Assembly: GCA_023399815.1 (NCBI GenBank)
Contig: JAEWOJ010000127.1
Coordinates: 17,066 to 81,065, forward strand
DNA: 64,000 nt
Origin: Pseudomonadota bacterium
GTDB lineage: Bacteria > Pseudomonadota > Gammaproteobacteria > Xanthomonadales > Xanthomonadaceae
Direction of reading: 5' to 3'
Shown here piece by piece: positions 40,777-49,717 of this stretch (positions within the stretch are counted from its first letter, which is position 1; every line of letters starts with the position of its first letter). The notes below the pieces were generated by a model. That model had not been told where the DNA came from and did not search any database. It saw only the letters and a list, made by a program, of their open reading frames with translations. Position numbers and translations under genes: made by a program.

Positions 40777-41286
40777 ATGGCTGCGACCCGCATCATCAAG
40801 AAGTACCCCAACCGGCGGCTCTACGACACCGAAATCTCCAGCTACATCACCATCGAGGATGTCCGCCAGCTGATCCTGGACGGCGAGGACTTCGAGGTCC
40901 GCGACGCCAAGAGCGGCGAGGACCTGACCCGCTCGGTGCTGCTGCAGATCATCGCCGACAAGGAACAGGACGGCGAACCGATGCTGTCCACGCAGCTGTT
41001 GAGCCAGTTGATCCGTTTCTATGGCGACTCGCTGCAGGGCTTCATGGGCAACTACCTGGAGCGCAGCATGCAGGTGTTCCTCGACCAGCAGCAGCAGTTC
41101 CGCCAGCAGATGGGCAACCTGCTCGGCCAGACACCGTGGGCGATGATGAACCAGCTCACCGAGCGCAACCTGGAGTTGTGGCAGGAATTCCAGCGCAGCA
41201 TGGGTGCCGGCTTCGGCCGACCGCAGCCGGGCACCAAGCCACCGGAACCGCCGCCGCCGGGCGACAAGCGTCGCGGCAGCCGCTGA
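40777..41286 (+). CDS. phaR: Polyhydroxyalkanoate synthesis repressor PhaR
   Basis: A 169-residue protein. The N-terminal PHB/PHA accumulation DNA-binding domain is complete: 'IIKKYPNRRLYDTEISSYIT', 'DVRQLILDGEDFEVRDAKSG'. It is followed by the PHB-accumulation regulatory helices ('LLSQLIRFYGDSLQGFMGNY') and a Pro/Gly-rich basic tail. PhaR binds DNA and PHB granules and represses phasin genes and itself. The second in-frame ATG was chosen because conservation begins there. A repeated TGC-rich palindrome upstream may be its operator. Confidence 0.93.
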   Translation: MAATRIIKKYPNRRLYDTEISSYITIEDVRQLILDGEDFEVRDAKSGEDLTRSVLLQIIADKEQDGEPMLSTQLLSQLIRFYGDSLQGFMGNYLERSMQVFLDQQQQFRQQMGNLLGQTPWAMMNQLTERNLELWQEFQRSMGAGFGRPQPGTKPPEPPPPGDKRRGSR

Positions 41287-41307
41287 GCGACATCCGCTGA
41301 AATGCAG

Positions 41308-41340
41308 GAAGGCCGACGCAAGCGTCGGCCTTCTTCATTT
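41308..41340 (+). terminator. phaR terminator
   Basis: AAGGCCGACG-CAAG-CGTCGGCCTT followed by CTTCATTT, 22 bp after the phaR stop; a perfect 10-bp stem. Confidence 0.85.
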
Positions 41341-41378
41341 CCGGGGTCGGCGCCCTTCCCGGCGAGAAAACCGGAGGC

Positions 41379-41921
41379 TCACAGCCGCATGCCCAACCAG
41401 ATGACGGCCTCCGTGGAGCAGGACACCACGGGCGACAGCAGCCGGGACCAGAGCGTACCGCCGTGGATATGGCCTGCCGAGCAGTCATGGTGCTGCTGCT
41501 CCTCCAGGACAATGGCGGAGATCGCAGCGACAGCGGATGGATCGTTACCCTGCAATGCCAAGAGCTGGTTTTCCAGATGTCGAAGAACGACGCTCTCGAC
41601 CGCGACAGTCGTGGCTGAAATGGCACCCGCACCCAACAGTCCGGTGAGGAGCCCGAGAACGCCGCCGCCGATGCCGCACAGCCAATAGCTCCGGCAACGC
41701 GCGCGCCCCCGGCGAGCCAGTTCCGCGCCGAAGATGGCCCGATGCCGTTGCTCATGCGCGCGGAATTCCTTCAGCTCATCCACCATGCCGGGCGCAGTGA
41801 ATCGCGCCATGAATAGCTGGCCGCTGTATATGTTGACTGCGCCATGTTCTCCGGCGTGATTGACCTTGATGACCCGATCACCGAGATCGTTTCCAGCGGG
41901 AGAGGTCGCGACCAGTTTCAT
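41379..41921 (-). CDS. Demethoxyubiquinone hydroxylase (Coq7) family protein
   Basis: A 180-residue di-iron protein of the Coq7/CAT5 family. Iron-binding motifs seen: 'VIKVNHAGEHGAVNIYSGQL' (ExxH), 'EFRAHEQRHRAIFGAEL', 'VESVVLRHLENQLLALQG' and 'IVLEEQQHHDCSAGHI'. Coq7 hydroxylates demethoxyubiquinone in ubiquinone synthesis. The protein is somewhat shorter than typical bacterial Coq7 (about 210-220 residues), so it may be a paralogue. A Gly-rich hydrophobic stretch ('GIGGGVLGLLTGLLGAGAIS') could associate with the membrane. Confidence 0.85.
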   Translation of the reverse strand: MKLVATSPAGNDLGDRVIKVNHAGEHGAVNIYSGQLFMARFTAPGMVDELKEFRAHEQRHRAIFGAELARRGRARCRSYWLCGIGGGVLGLLTGLLGAGAISATTVAVESVVLRHLENQLLALQGNDPSAVAAISAIVLEEQQHHDCSAGHIHGGTLWSRLLSPVVSCSTEAVIWLGMRL

Positions 41922-41930
41922 GCGCTCGGC

Positions 41931-42920
41931 CTATGGCTTTCCGCCGCGCCCCTTCACCGCCGGCGTGCAGGCCGAACAGATGCGCTCGACCCTGTAGCCC
42001 TTCGCACGCAGCTTCTCGACCACGCCATCGCTGCCCAGCAGGTGCAGCGCGCCGACCACCACCAGCGTCGTGCCCTGCCCGGCCTGCAGGCGCTGCTGCA
42101 GCGGCGCCAGCCAGGCGTCGTTGCGCTCGGTGTTGATGCGCCGGTACAGCGCCGGGTAGTCGCGCTTCATCTGCGTGGCCATGTCGCGCCACAAGGTGAC
42201 GTCGTCGCCGCGGCGCCAGGCATCGTGCAGGCGCCGGCCCTGCTCGTCGCCCTTGTCCACCTGCTCCAGCGCCTCGCGCAGCAGCTGGCGCTGCTCGTCG
42301 ACGCTCATGCCGTCGAGCATCGCGATCTGCGCCGCCGCGCTCTCCAGCCCCAGCGCCGGCTTGCCCACTTCGGCCGCGCGCGTCATCAGGTGACGGTCCA
42401 GTCCGGCCTGCGCATCCAGCCCCTGCCGCGCCATCTGCCCCAGGCTGATGGTCAGCCCGACGAACCAGGGCTTGAGCCCGGCCAGGCGGTCGATCGGCAG
42501 GCCGTTGGCGGCCGCGTATTCCTGCAGGCGCCCCCAGGTATCCGCATCCAGGTCGTCCTTGAGCAGGCGGCCGTCGCGGCGCAGCGCAGCCTGCGCCATC
42601 TGCGCGGCCAGCGTGGGCGAATTCATTTCCTCCGGCGCCAGCTCGAACAGCAACCGGCTCGACGCATCGAAGGCCTTGTCCACGTCCGTCGAGAGCGGAT
42701 AGTCGTCCGCCTTGAGCAGGTGGAACGAGCCCAGCAGGTAGAGTTCTCCGCCCTGCGGCCCGCTCACCTTCCACAGCAGCGGCACTGGCGGCACATGGGC
42801 GGGTTTGCCGGCCGGCTCCGCCTGCCGCGCGGCGACCATCGCCGGCGTGCCCAGCAACAGCAGGCCGCCCAGCAGCAGGCCGGCGGCGCGCGTCATCCAT
42901 TTCATGCCGGCCCCGCTCAT
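41931..42920 (-). CDS. TraB/GumN family protein
   Basis: A 329-residue secreted or anchored protein: N-terminal signal helix ('AAGLLLGGLLLLGTPAMVAA'), then 'LLWKVSGPQGGELYLLGSFH' and the C-terminal 'TTLVVVGALHLLGSDGVVEK' with the paired Gly-x-x-His motifs of the TraB/PrgY/GumN (Tiki-like) family. Tiki relatives are metalloproteases; activity of the bacterial proteins is not established. The start at 42920 overlaps the stop of the DUF1684 lipoprotein gene (ATGA), implying co-translation. The last residues carry two cysteines ('RICSACTPAVKGRG'). Confidence 0.85.
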   Translation of the reverse strand: MSGAGMKWMTRAAGLLLGGLLLLGTPAMVAARQAEPAGKPAHVPPVPLLWKVSGPQGGELYLLGSFHLLKADDYPLSTDVDKAFDASSRLLFELAPEEMNSPTLAAQMAQAALRRDGRLLKDDLDADTWGRLQEYAAANGLPIDRLAGLKPWFVGLTISLGQMARQGLDAQAGLDRHLMTRAAEVGKPALGLESAAAQIAMLDGMSVDEQRQLLREALEQVDKGDEQGRRLHDAWRRGDDVTLWRDMATQMKRDYPALYRRINTERNDAWLAPLQQRLQAGQGTTLVVVGALHLLGSDGVVEKLRAKGYRVERICSACTPAVKGRGGKP

Positions 42921-43864
42921 GCGTGCTCTCCGCTGTCCGGCTTGACGTAGGCCTTCTCGCCGGCCTCGACCGGCATGTCCAGGCGGTTTTCAGGCGGCGG
43001 CAACGGGCAGGTCGCGAACGGCGTGAACGCGCACGGCGGGTTGTAGGCGCGGTTGAAGTCGATCACCACCTGGCCCTTGTCGTCCGGCACCGCCAGGTCG
43101 ATGTAGCGGCCGGCGGCATAGCTGCCACGGCCGCTGGTGCGGTCGGCGAAGATCACGAACAGCGGCCGGCCCGGCTCGCCCAGCGCTTCCAGCCGCCAGG
43201 TGCGGCCGTCGTGCTCGAACTCGATGGCGCCGGCGTTGGCCTGTTCGGTGGTCAGGCCGGTGATGTCGACCACCGGCATCGTCTTGTCCGCATCGTGCGG
43301 CACGAAACGCGCGGTGATCCGCCAGGAAGGATCGGCCGGCCAGTAGTCCAGGTGGCCGAAATGGAGGCGCGCCGGCGCGTCGGCATGCTTGACCCGCAGC
43401 GCGTGGCGCGGTCCGCGGTGGATCAGGCTCAACGCGCCCTTGCCGTCGTCGAAGGCGATGACGGTCGGCTCGGCCTCGTCGTCGCCGTGGAACGGGATGC
43501 GCCCTTTCACCGGCTGACCGTCGACCTGCATCGCGACGCCGGGCTCGGGGGTGAACCAGTAGCTTCCGCCGTCGCGCGTCACCATCCCCAGGCGCGGCGG
43601 CCCCATCGCCAGGCGGATGCCGCTGGTGCTGCCGCTGCCGATGTAGTGGGCTTTCAGCTCCAGCCAGTGCAGGCCGACCAGGCTGGTCCAGCCGTCCGGC
43701 GCGAGCAACTCGGCCTGGCGCTGTTCGCGCCAGATGTCGTTGTTCATCAGGAACGCGGCGTCGAAACGCGGCGCATCCCCGGCCGGCTCATGCCGCTCCG
43801 CGTCGCCGCATCCGGCCAGCGTCATCGCGGCCAGCAGCAGCGCCGCGCCTCTCCATCGTTTCAT
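42917..43864 (-). CDS. DUF1684 lipoprotein
   Basis: A 315-residue protein with a lipoprotein signal ('ALLLAAMTLAGCGDAE', cysteine in LAGC) and a DUF1684 domain: 'DIWREQRQAELLAPDGWTSL', 'GLHWLELKAHYIGSGSTSGI' and C-terminal 'DFNRAYNPPCAFTPFATCPL', the diagnostic ending. Function unknown; likely an outer-membrane- or periplasm-facing beta-rich protein. The start was set at the lipoprotein signal, two bases from the mutL stop, and its stop overlaps the TraB/GumN gene, so mutL, this gene and the next may form one transcript. Confidence 0.87.
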   Translation of the reverse strand: MKRWRGAALLLAAMTLAGCGDAERHEPAGDAPRFDAAFLMNNDIWREQRQAELLAPDGWTSLVGLHWLELKAHYIGSGSTSGIRLAMGPPRLGMVTRDGGSYWFTPEPGVAMQVDGQPVKGRIPFHGDDEAEPTVIAFDDGKGALSLIHRGPRHALRVKHADAPARLHFGHLDYWPADPSWRITARFVPHDADKTMPVVDITGLTTEQANAGAIEFEHDGRTWRLEALGEPGRPLFVIFADRTSGRGSYAAGRYIDLAVPDDKGQVVIDFNRAYNPPCAFTPFATCPLPPPENRLDMPVEAGEKAYVKPDSGEHA

Positions 43865-43866
43865 CG

Positions 43867-45714
43867 TCAACGTCCCCGCAGGAACCAGCGGTCGATCTCC
43901 GCCAGCGAAAAGCGCGCCCAGGTCGGGCGGCCGTGGTTGCATTGCCCGGAGCGCTCGGTGGCTTCCATGTCGCGCAGCAGGGCGTTCATTTCCGGAATGG
44001 TCAGGCGCCGGTTGGCGCGCACCGCACCGTGGCAGGCCATGGTCGAGAGCAGTTCGTCGCGCGCGCTGGCCACGCGCCGGCTCTGCCCGTGTTCGCGCAG
44101 GTCGGTGAGCACGTCGCGCAGCAGGCCTTCCGGCTCGGCGCTGGCCAGCAGCGCGGGAATGCTGCGCACATGCAGCGAGCCGGGACCGGAACGGGTCACC
44201 TCGAAGCCGAGTTCGGCCAGCGTCGCCGCCTCGCGCTCGGCGGTGTCGGCATCGCGCTCGCCCACCGCCAGGGTGATCGGCACAAGCAAGGGCTGCGCGT
44301 GCAGGCCGATGCCGTCGTGCGCGGTCTTCAGGCGTTCATAGCCGATGCGTTCGTGCGCGGCGTGCATGTCCACCACGATCAGGCCTTCGGCGTTCTCGGC
44401 CAGGATGTAGATGCCGTGCAGCTGCGCGATGGCATAGCCCAGCGGCGGCACGCCGCTGTCGGCGGAAGTGGGCGGCAGGCCGGGGCCGCTGTCGATGGAC
44501 GACTGCGCAACCTCGGCCGGCGCCGAATACAGCGCGGCATAGGCCGCCGGGGCCTCGGCCACGTGCAGGCCGAGCGGCGACTGCCGCGCCTGCCATGCGG
44601 TGCCTGCCCCCGTGCTGCCCATCGGCCGCGACAGCGCGTAGCCCGCGCCCTGCCCGCCCGCCGCCGGCAACCCGGCCTCGGCCGGATGCGGCGCTTGCCC
44701 GGCCACCGGCTCCATGCCGGCACGGGTTTCGGCCAGCGCGTCCTTGAGCGTGCGGTAGACGAAGTCGTGCACCAGCCGCGAGTCGCGGAAGCGCACTTCG
44801 TGCTTGGCCGGGTGCACGTTGACGTCCACCCGCGTCGGGTCCAGCTCCAGGAACAGCACGTAGGCCGGCTGGCGGCCGTGGTAGAGCACGTCGCCATAGG
44901 CCAGCTTCACCGCATGCGCCACGCTGCGGTCGCGCACCGAGCGGCCGTTGACGTACAGGTACTGCTGGTCGGCGCTGGCGCGCGAATAGTGCGGCTGCGC
45001 GATCCAGCCGTGCAGGCGCAGGCCGGCGGCGCTGTGATCCACGCGCAGGGCCTGCCGCGCGAAATCCTCGCCCAGCGTTTCGCCCAGGCGCGCGTCCGAA
45101 TACAGGTCGCCCGGCTTGTAGCGACGCGACGGCTTGCCGTTGTGCGAGACGCGCAGCTCCACGTCCGGGCGCGCCAGCGCCAGCGAGCGCAGCCATTCCT
45201 CGATGTGGCCCAGCTCGGTGCGCTCGGCGCGCAGGAACTTGCGCCGCGCCGGCACGTTGTAGAACAGCTCGCGCACCTCCACGGTGGTGCCCGGCGCATG
45301 CGCGCGCGGCGCCACGTCGCCGACCTTGCCGCCTTCGACCTGCAGCGCGGCGCCGTGCTCGTCCTGCGGCTGGCGCGAGGCCAGGGTGAAGCGGCTGACC
45401 GAAGCGATGGACGGCAGCGCCTCGCCGCGGAAACCAAGCGTGGCGACCGACTCCAGGTCATCGAGCGACGCGATCTTGCTGGTGGCATGGCGCGACACCG
45501 CCAGCGGCAACTGCTCGGCGGCGATGCCGCCGCCGTTGTCGCGGATGCGGATCAGGCGCACGCCGCCTTCTTCCAGGTCGATGTCGACACGGGTGGCGCC
45601 GGCGTCGAGCGCGTTCTCGACCAGTTCCTTGACCACCGAGGCCGGGCGTTCGACCACCTCGCCGGCGGCGATCTGGTTGATCAGGATCTCGGGCAGCGGA
45701 CGGATGGTGTTCAT
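43867..45714 (-). CDS. mutL: DNA mismatch repair protein MutL
   Basis: A 615-residue GHKL-ATPase: '[20 protein letters not shown]', '[20 protein letters not shown]', '[15 protein letters not shown]', '[19 protein letters not shown]'. The C-terminal dimerisation domain ends in '[20 protein letters not shown]' and '[20 protein letters not shown]'. It lacks the endonuclease DQHA(x)2E(x)4E motif ('[17 protein letters not shown]' is present in its place), as expected where MutH is used or as in Xanthomonas-type MutL. The start ATG precedes the family N-terminus; the open frame upstream reads into the repeat region. Confidence 0.95.
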   Translation of the reverse strand: MNTIRPLPEILINQIAAGEVVERPASVVKELVENALDAGATRVDIDLEEGGVRLIRIRDNGGGIAAEQLPLAVSRHATSKIASLDDLESVATLGFRGEALPSIASVSRFTLASRQPQDEHGAALQVEGGKVGDVAPRAHAPGTTVEVRELFYNVPARRKFLRAERTELGHIEEWLRSLALARPDVELRVSHNGKPSRRYKPGDLYSDARLGETLGEDFARQALRVDHSAAGLRLHGWIAQPHYSRASADQQYLYVNGRSVRDRSVAHAVKLAYGDVLYHGRQPAYVLFLELDPTRVDVNVHPAKHEVRFRDSRLVHDFVYRTLKDALAETRAGMEPVAGQAPHPAEAGLPAAGGQGAGYALSRPMGSTGAGTAWQARQSPLGLHVAEAPAAYAALYSAPAEVAQSSIDSGPGLPPTSADSGVPPLGYAIAQLHGIYILAENAEGLIVVDMHAAHERIGYERLKTAHDGIGLHAQPLLVPITLAVGERDADTAEREAATLAELGFEVTRSGPGSLHVRSIPALLASAEPEGLLRDVLTDLREHGQSRRVASARDELLSTMACHGAVRANRRLTIPEMNALLRDMEATERSGQCNHGRPTWARFSLAEIDRWFLRGR

Positions 45715-45801
45715 GCCGCGCCCTCCAGCAGGGGATGCGCGCGACGGGCAAGGAAAAACACGGGAATCAGGCGGAAATCGGGCATCGGCAGATGATAGCC
45801 G

Positions 45802-45874
45802 GTAGTGCCGGCCGCTGGCCGGCATCTGCACGGGGTCGGGATGTGCGAGGTCGCCGGCTGGCGGCCGGCACTAC
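45802..45874. repeat. SMAG-type repeat dimer 1
   Basis: A 73-bp head-to-head pair: GTAGTGCCGGCCGCTGGCCG on one side and the complementary CGGCTGGCGGCCGGCACTAC on the other, joined by ATCTGCACGGGGTCGGGATG. The GTAG terminus and GC-rich stem match the SMAG repeats described in Stenotrophomonas. Confidence 0.75.
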
Positions 45875-45887
45875 CGGAATCCTTCGG

Positions 45888-45946
45888 CTTTACTGCTGCC
45901 GTCGGCGATAGTGCCTGCGGCAGCTTCCATCTCAGCCTGCGCGCGA
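45888..45946 (-). pseudogene. Duplicated 3' end of amiC
   Basis: About 59 bp nearly identical to the last codons of amiC at 46112-46171 ('RAQAEMEAAAGT' is still encoded), with a one-base deletion near the stop. It sits between the two SMAG-type dimers, so the segment [repeat dimer + amiC tail] has been duplicated in tandem. Confidence 0.7.
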
Positions 45947-45957
45947 GGTTGCCGGCT

Positions 45958-46032
45958 GTAGGTCGGGGCTACGTCCCCGACACCACGCGTTGGCGTCTGG
46001 CATAAGCCGTCGGGGCGGCAGCCCCGACCTAC
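45958..46032. repeat. GTAGGTCGGGG-type inverted repeat
   Basis: Arms GTAGGTCGGGGCTACGTCCC (45958 onward) and GGCGGCAGCCCCGACCTAC (ending 46032) with an intervening spacer. It is another Xanthomonadaceae-type intergenic palindrome, wedged between the duplicated amiC tail and the second SMAG-type dimer. Confidence 0.65.
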
Positions 46033-46035
46033 AAG

Positions 46036-46108
46036 GTAGTGCCGGCCGCTGGCCGGCATCTGCATGGGGTCGGGATGTGCGAGGTTGCCGGCCGGCGGCC
46101 GGCACTAC
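46036..46108. repeat. SMAG-type repeat dimer 2
   Basis: A second 73-bp head-to-head GTAG...CTAC pair with the same length and linker as dimer 1 (a few substitutions). It ends six bases before the amiC stop codon. Confidence 0.75.
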
Positions 46109-46113
46109 CCGCT

Positions 46114-47652
46114 TTACTTGCTGCCGCCGGCGACGGTGCCTGCGGCAGCTTCCATCTCGGCCTGCGCGCGGGCGGCGAACAGCGTGCCCGGCGGCGGCTG
46201 CCGGCTGAAATAGGTGTGCACGCCATCGAGCACGGCACCGGCGACGCGGCGCTGGTAGGCCGGGTCGTTCAGGCGGCGCTCTTCGTCCGGATTGGAGATG
46301 AAGGCGGTTTCCACCAGCATCGCCGGCATGTCCGAGGTGCGCAACACCGCGAAGTTCGCCCGCTCCAGGTTCGGCTTGTGGTTGTTGCCGATCCGCTTCA
46401 GGCCGCCCAGCACGTGGCCGGCCGCGTCCTCGGAAGCCTTCATGTTGCCGCTCTGCGCCAGGTCCAGCAGCACGTTGGCCAGGGTGCCCTCGGTGCGATT
46501 GAGGCTGACGCCGCCGATCAGGTCGGCCGCGTTTTCCTTGTCCGCCAGCCAGCGCGCGCGCTGCGAGGACGCGCCCTTGGTGGAGAGCACGTACACCGAC
46601 GAGCCGGTAGCCGCGCGGTTCTCGGCCGCGTCGGCGTGGATCGAGATGAAGATGTCGGCCTTGGCCGCGCGCGCGCGCTGGGCGCGCATCGGCAGCGGGA
46701 TGAACACATCGGTGTCGCGGGTCAGGTAGGCGCGCAGGCCCGGGGTGGCATTGACCTGCCGCGCCAGTTCGCGCGCCACCGCCAGGGTGACGTCCTTCTC
46801 GCGCTTGCCGGTCGGGCCGATCGCGCCGGGGTCCTGGCCGCCGTGGCCAGGATCGATCGCGACCACCAGCGTGCGCATGCCCGGCTGCATGCGGATGCGC
46901 GAGGCATCGCTGGGCATGACCGGGCGCGGCGCAGGCTGCTCGACGGCCGGCGCCTGCGCGACCGCAGCCACCACGGGAACAGGTGCAGACGTCGTCGCCG
47001 GCGTAGTGGCGGCAACCGTCGGCGTCGTCGCCTGACCGTTCAGGATCGCAGCCGGCGAAGGCGTGCTGCCGGTCGCGGCAGCCGCTGTCGTCGTCGGGGC
47101 GACGCTGGAAGGAGCTGCGGCCGCGGCCTGCTGGACCACGGCCGCGGTCAGCGCCGCGGTGGCGCGGGCCGCTTCCAGCCGCGCGTCGGCGCTGGTGGCC
47201 TGGGGCTGGCTGGCGGGTACGGCGGCCGGTACGACCGGCATCGTGCCCGCCACCTGCGCCTCGCCGGGCCATTCGATCAACAGGCGCGACTCCGCACCCT
47301 GCCCCTGCATCTGCGGCTTGAACGCCGCCACCGACTCGGCCAGGTCGAACACCACGCGGAAGGTGCCCGGCGTCGGCGAACCGGTACGCACGGCGGTGAC
47401 GACGCCCGCCGCGGCAGGCAGCCGCAGGCCGCGCATGGCGGTCGAATCGGGGAAGTCCACCACCAGGCGGTTGGGACCGGCAAGCGACAGGGTCTTGTAG
47501 CTGCCGCCGCCCGCCAGCTGGATTTCGGCGCGGGTACCGGTGACGCCGGCCTGCAGGGCGACGCCGCGGACTTCGCCCGCCGACGAAGCGCCGGCCAGAC
47601 AGAGTCCGGCGGCGAGGGCAGACAGGGCGATCAGGCGGCTTCCCGTGGGCAT
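46114..47652 (-). CDS. amiC: N-acetylmuramoyl-L-alanine amidase (AmiC-type) with AMIN domain
   Basis: A 512-residue secreted amidase: signal peptide ('LIALSALAAGLCLAGASSAG'), AMIN domain (about 30-140), a long Ala/Pro/Thr/Val-rich linker (about 140-270), and a catalytic Amidase_3 domain. Zinc ligands are in 'VVAIDPGHGGQDPGAIGPTG', 'GKREKDVTLAVARELARQ' and 'KADIFISIHADAAENRAATG', with catalytic Glu in 'MPAMLVETAFISNPDEE'. It cleaves septal peptidoglycan during daughter-cell separation. A partial duplicate of its 3' end lies just downstream. Confidence 0.93.
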   Translation of the reverse strand: MPTGSRLIALSALAAGLCLAGASSAGEVRGVALQAGVTGTRAEIQLAGGGSYKTLSLAGPNRLVVDFPDSTAMRGLRLPAAAGVVTAVRTGSPTPGTFRVVFDLAESVAAFKPQMQGQGAESRLLIEWPGEAQVAGTMPVVPAAVPASQPQATSADARLEAARATAALTAAVVQQAAAAAPSSVAPTTTAAAATGSTPSPAAILNGQATTPTVAATTPATTSAPVPVVAAVAQAPAVEQPAPRPVMPSDASRIRMQPGMRTLVVAIDPGHGGQDPGAIGPTGKREKDVTLAVARELARQVNATPGLRAYLTRDTDVFIPLPMRAQRARAAKADIFISIHADAAENRAATGSSVYVLSTKGASSQRARWLADKENAADLIGGVSLNRTEGTLANVLLDLAQSGNMKASEDAAGHVLGGLKRIGNNHKPNLERANFAVLRTSDMPAMLVETAFISNPDEERRLNDPAYQRRVAGAVLDGVHTYFSRQPPPGTLFAARAQAEMEAAAGTVAGGSK

Positions 47653-47733
47653 GGGGCGGATTCAATCACCGGAATTGCGTAATTGCAACACCTTTTCCCT
47701 TACTAATCCGCAACCTGCCACACTTTCCTGCCA

Positions 47734-48222
47734 TCAGGCAGCAGAAAGCCCCTGCAAGTGGCCCGATTGCGCCAGCCGCTCCTGCCAGGCCCGGCCGGCC
47801 GGCGAGCCGGCCTGCAGGCGCGCCTGGCGCCCCTGCCCCTGCATTTCCAGCGCCACCCGCAGGTCCATCGGCGGCAAGGCGCCGCTGCCGCGTTCCGGCC
47901 ACTCGACCAGCCACAGATCGGCCGTCGCCTCGTCCAGCCCTAGGAAATCCAGTTCGCCGGCGTCGCCGATGCGGTACAGGTCCAGGTGCCAGGCTTCGCC
48001 GGCCGGCAAGGGGTAGCGCTCGACCAGGGTGTAGGTGGGGCTGCGGATCGCGCCCTGCACGCCCAGCGCGCGCAGCAGCGCACGCGCCAGAGTGGACTTG
48101 CCGGCGCCCAGGTCGCCCTGCAGGTGGATCACGGCCGACGCCGGCCGGGTCGCGGCCAGGGCCTGCCCCAGCTGGTCGGTGGCCTCAGCATCGGAAAGGA
48201 ACAGTTCGATCATGGCCGCCAT
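47734..48222 (-). CDS. tsaE: tRNA threonylcarbamoyladenosine biosynthesis ATPase TsaE
   Basis: A 162-residue P-loop protein: 'IHLQGDLGAGKSTLARALLR' (Walker A), 'GAIRSPTYTLVERYPLPAGE', 'WHLDLYRIGDAGELDFLGLD' and 'LWLVEWPERGSGALPP'. TsaE works with TsaB and TsaD to make t6A37 in tRNA. The start overlaps the nnrDE stop (TAATG); an ATG three codons later is an alternative. The order nnrDE-tsaE-amiC-mutL is common in gammaproteobacteria. Confidence 0.93.
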   Translation of the reverse strand: MAAMIELFLSDAEATDQLGQALAATRPASAVIHLQGDLGAGKSTLARALLRALGVQGAIRSPTYTLVERYPLPAGEAWHLDLYRIGDAGELDFLGLDEATADLWLVEWPERGSGALPPMDLRVALEMQGQGRQARLQAGSPAGRAWQERLAQSGHLQGLSAA

Positions 48223-49694
48223 TATGGATTGGCCAGTGCGCGCAGGTGCGGCAGCAGGTCGCGCGGCAGCATTCCGCGCTGTCCTTCCGCGACCGCCGCG
48301 TCGCCCGCCAGTCCATGCAGCAGCGCGCCGGCGCTGGCCGCATCGAACGGCGGCAGCCCCTGCGCCAGCAATGCGGCGATCACGCCGGTCAGCAGGTCGC
48401 CCATGCCGCCGACCGCCATGCCCGGATTGCCCGCCGCGATCACCCGCGGCAACCGGCCCGGCGCGGCGACCACCGTGCCCGCGCCCTTGAGCACGACCAC
48501 GGCGGAAAAGCGCGTCGCCATGGCCTGCGCCGCGGCGAAGCGATCGCGCTGGACCGCCGCGGTGTCGACGCCGAGCAGGCGCGCCGCCTCGCCCGGATGC
48601 GGCGTGAGTACGGCCTGCGCGAGCGGGCGCGGCTGCTGCGCCAGCAGGTTCAGGGCGTCGGCATCGACCACCAGCGGCTTGCCGCAGGCCAGCGCCGCCG
48701 TCCACAGCCGTTGCGCCCAGTCGTCCTGGCCCAGCCCCGGCCCCAGCGCGACGCCCCCGGCGCGCGCCAGCAGCGGCGCCAGATCGAAGGCGTCCTCGAC
48801 CGCATGCGCCATCGCCTCGGGACAGCGCGCCAGCAACGGCGCCACGTGCAGCGCGCGCGTAGCCACGCTGGCCAGCCCCGCGCCGCTGCGCAGCGCCGCC
48901 TCGGCGCACAGCATCACCGCACCGCCGCTGCCGTGGTTGCCGCCCACGCACAGCACGTGGCCGGATTCGCCCTTGTGCGTATTGATCCGCCGCGGCGGCA
49001 GCAGGGCCGGCAGCGCCGCCCCGCTCCAACGCCACGCGGCGGGCTCGACGCCGTCGAACGCCTCGTCGGGAATGTCCAGCGTGGCCAGCAGGCGTTGCCC
49101 GGCATGGTCCAGCGCATCGCCGGTATGCAGCCCCCGGTGCGCCACGATGAACTGCAGCACGCGTTCGGCGCGGATCGCCGCACCCGGCACCGCGCCGCTT
49201 GCGGCATCGACACCGCTGGGCACGTCCAGCGCCAGCACCGGCGCGTCCGCGGCGTTGACCGCCGCGATCAGCTCCGCCGCCGCGGCATCCGGTGCGCGGT
49301 CCAGGCCGATGCCGAACAGCGCATCGACGACCAGATCGGCTCCGCGCAGGCAATCGCCGGAAAGCTCGACCTGCCCGCCGATGGCCAGGTAGTCCGTGCA
49401 GGCGCATTGCGCCAGCGGCGTGCGCGGCGCGTGGTCCGGCAGGTGCAGCACCCACACCTGGCGCCCGGACTGGCGCGCCAGCCGCGCCAGCACGTAGCCG
49501 TCGCCGCCGTTGTTGCCGGGCCCGCAGACCACGACGATGCGCCGCGCCTGCGGCCAGTACTGCAACGCGCACTGCCAGGCGGCCTGCCCGGCGCGCTGCA
49601 TCAGCGCATAGCCATCGCCGCCCAGCGCAGCCGTGGCCTGCGCGTCGATGCGGCGCGCGGCGGCGGTATCGAACAGTTCGGCAGGCTGGTTCAT
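48222..49694 (-). CDS. nnrD: Bifunctional NAD(P)HX epimerase / ADP-dependent NAD(P)HX dehydratase
   Basis: A 490-residue fusion. The N-terminal YjeF_N epimerase half has 'IVVVCGPGNNGGDGYVLARL' and 'ALDVPSGVDAASGAVPGAAI'; the C-terminal ribokinase-like dehydratase half has 'NTHKGESGHVLCVGGNHGSG', 'AVLTPHPGEAARLLG', 'AVVVLKGAGTVVAAPG' and the catalytic 'NPGMAVGGMGDLLTGVIAAL'. It repairs hydrated NADH/NADPH. It is the first gene of the leftward nnrD-tsaE-amiC group and is divergent from queG with only 23 bp between start codons. Confidence 0.92.
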   Translation of the reverse strand: MNQPAELFDTAAARRIDAQATAALGGDGYALMQRAGQAAWQCALQYWPQARRIVVVCGPGNNGGDGYVLARLARQSGRQVWVLHLPDHAPRTPLAQCACTDYLAIGGQVELSGDCLRGADLVVDALFGIGLDRAPDAAAAELIAAVNAADAPVLALDVPSGVDAASGAVPGAAIRAERVLQFIVAHRGLHTGDALDHAGQRLLATLDIPDEAFDGVEPAAWRWSGAALPALLPPRRINTHKGESGHVLCVGGNHGSGGAVMLCAEAALRSGAGLASVATRALHVAPLLARCPEAMAHAVEDAFDLAPLLARAGGVALGPGLGQDDWAQRLWTAALACGKPLVVDADALNLLAQQPRPLAQAVLTPHPGEAARLLGVDTAAVQRDRFAAAQAMATRFSAVVVLKGAGTVVAAPGRLPRVIAAGNPGMAVGGMGDLLTGVIAALLAQGLPPFDAASAGALLHGLAGDAAVAEGQRGMLPRDLLPHLRALANP

Positions 49695-49717
49695 GCCCGC
49701 GATTCTATACTTGCGCC

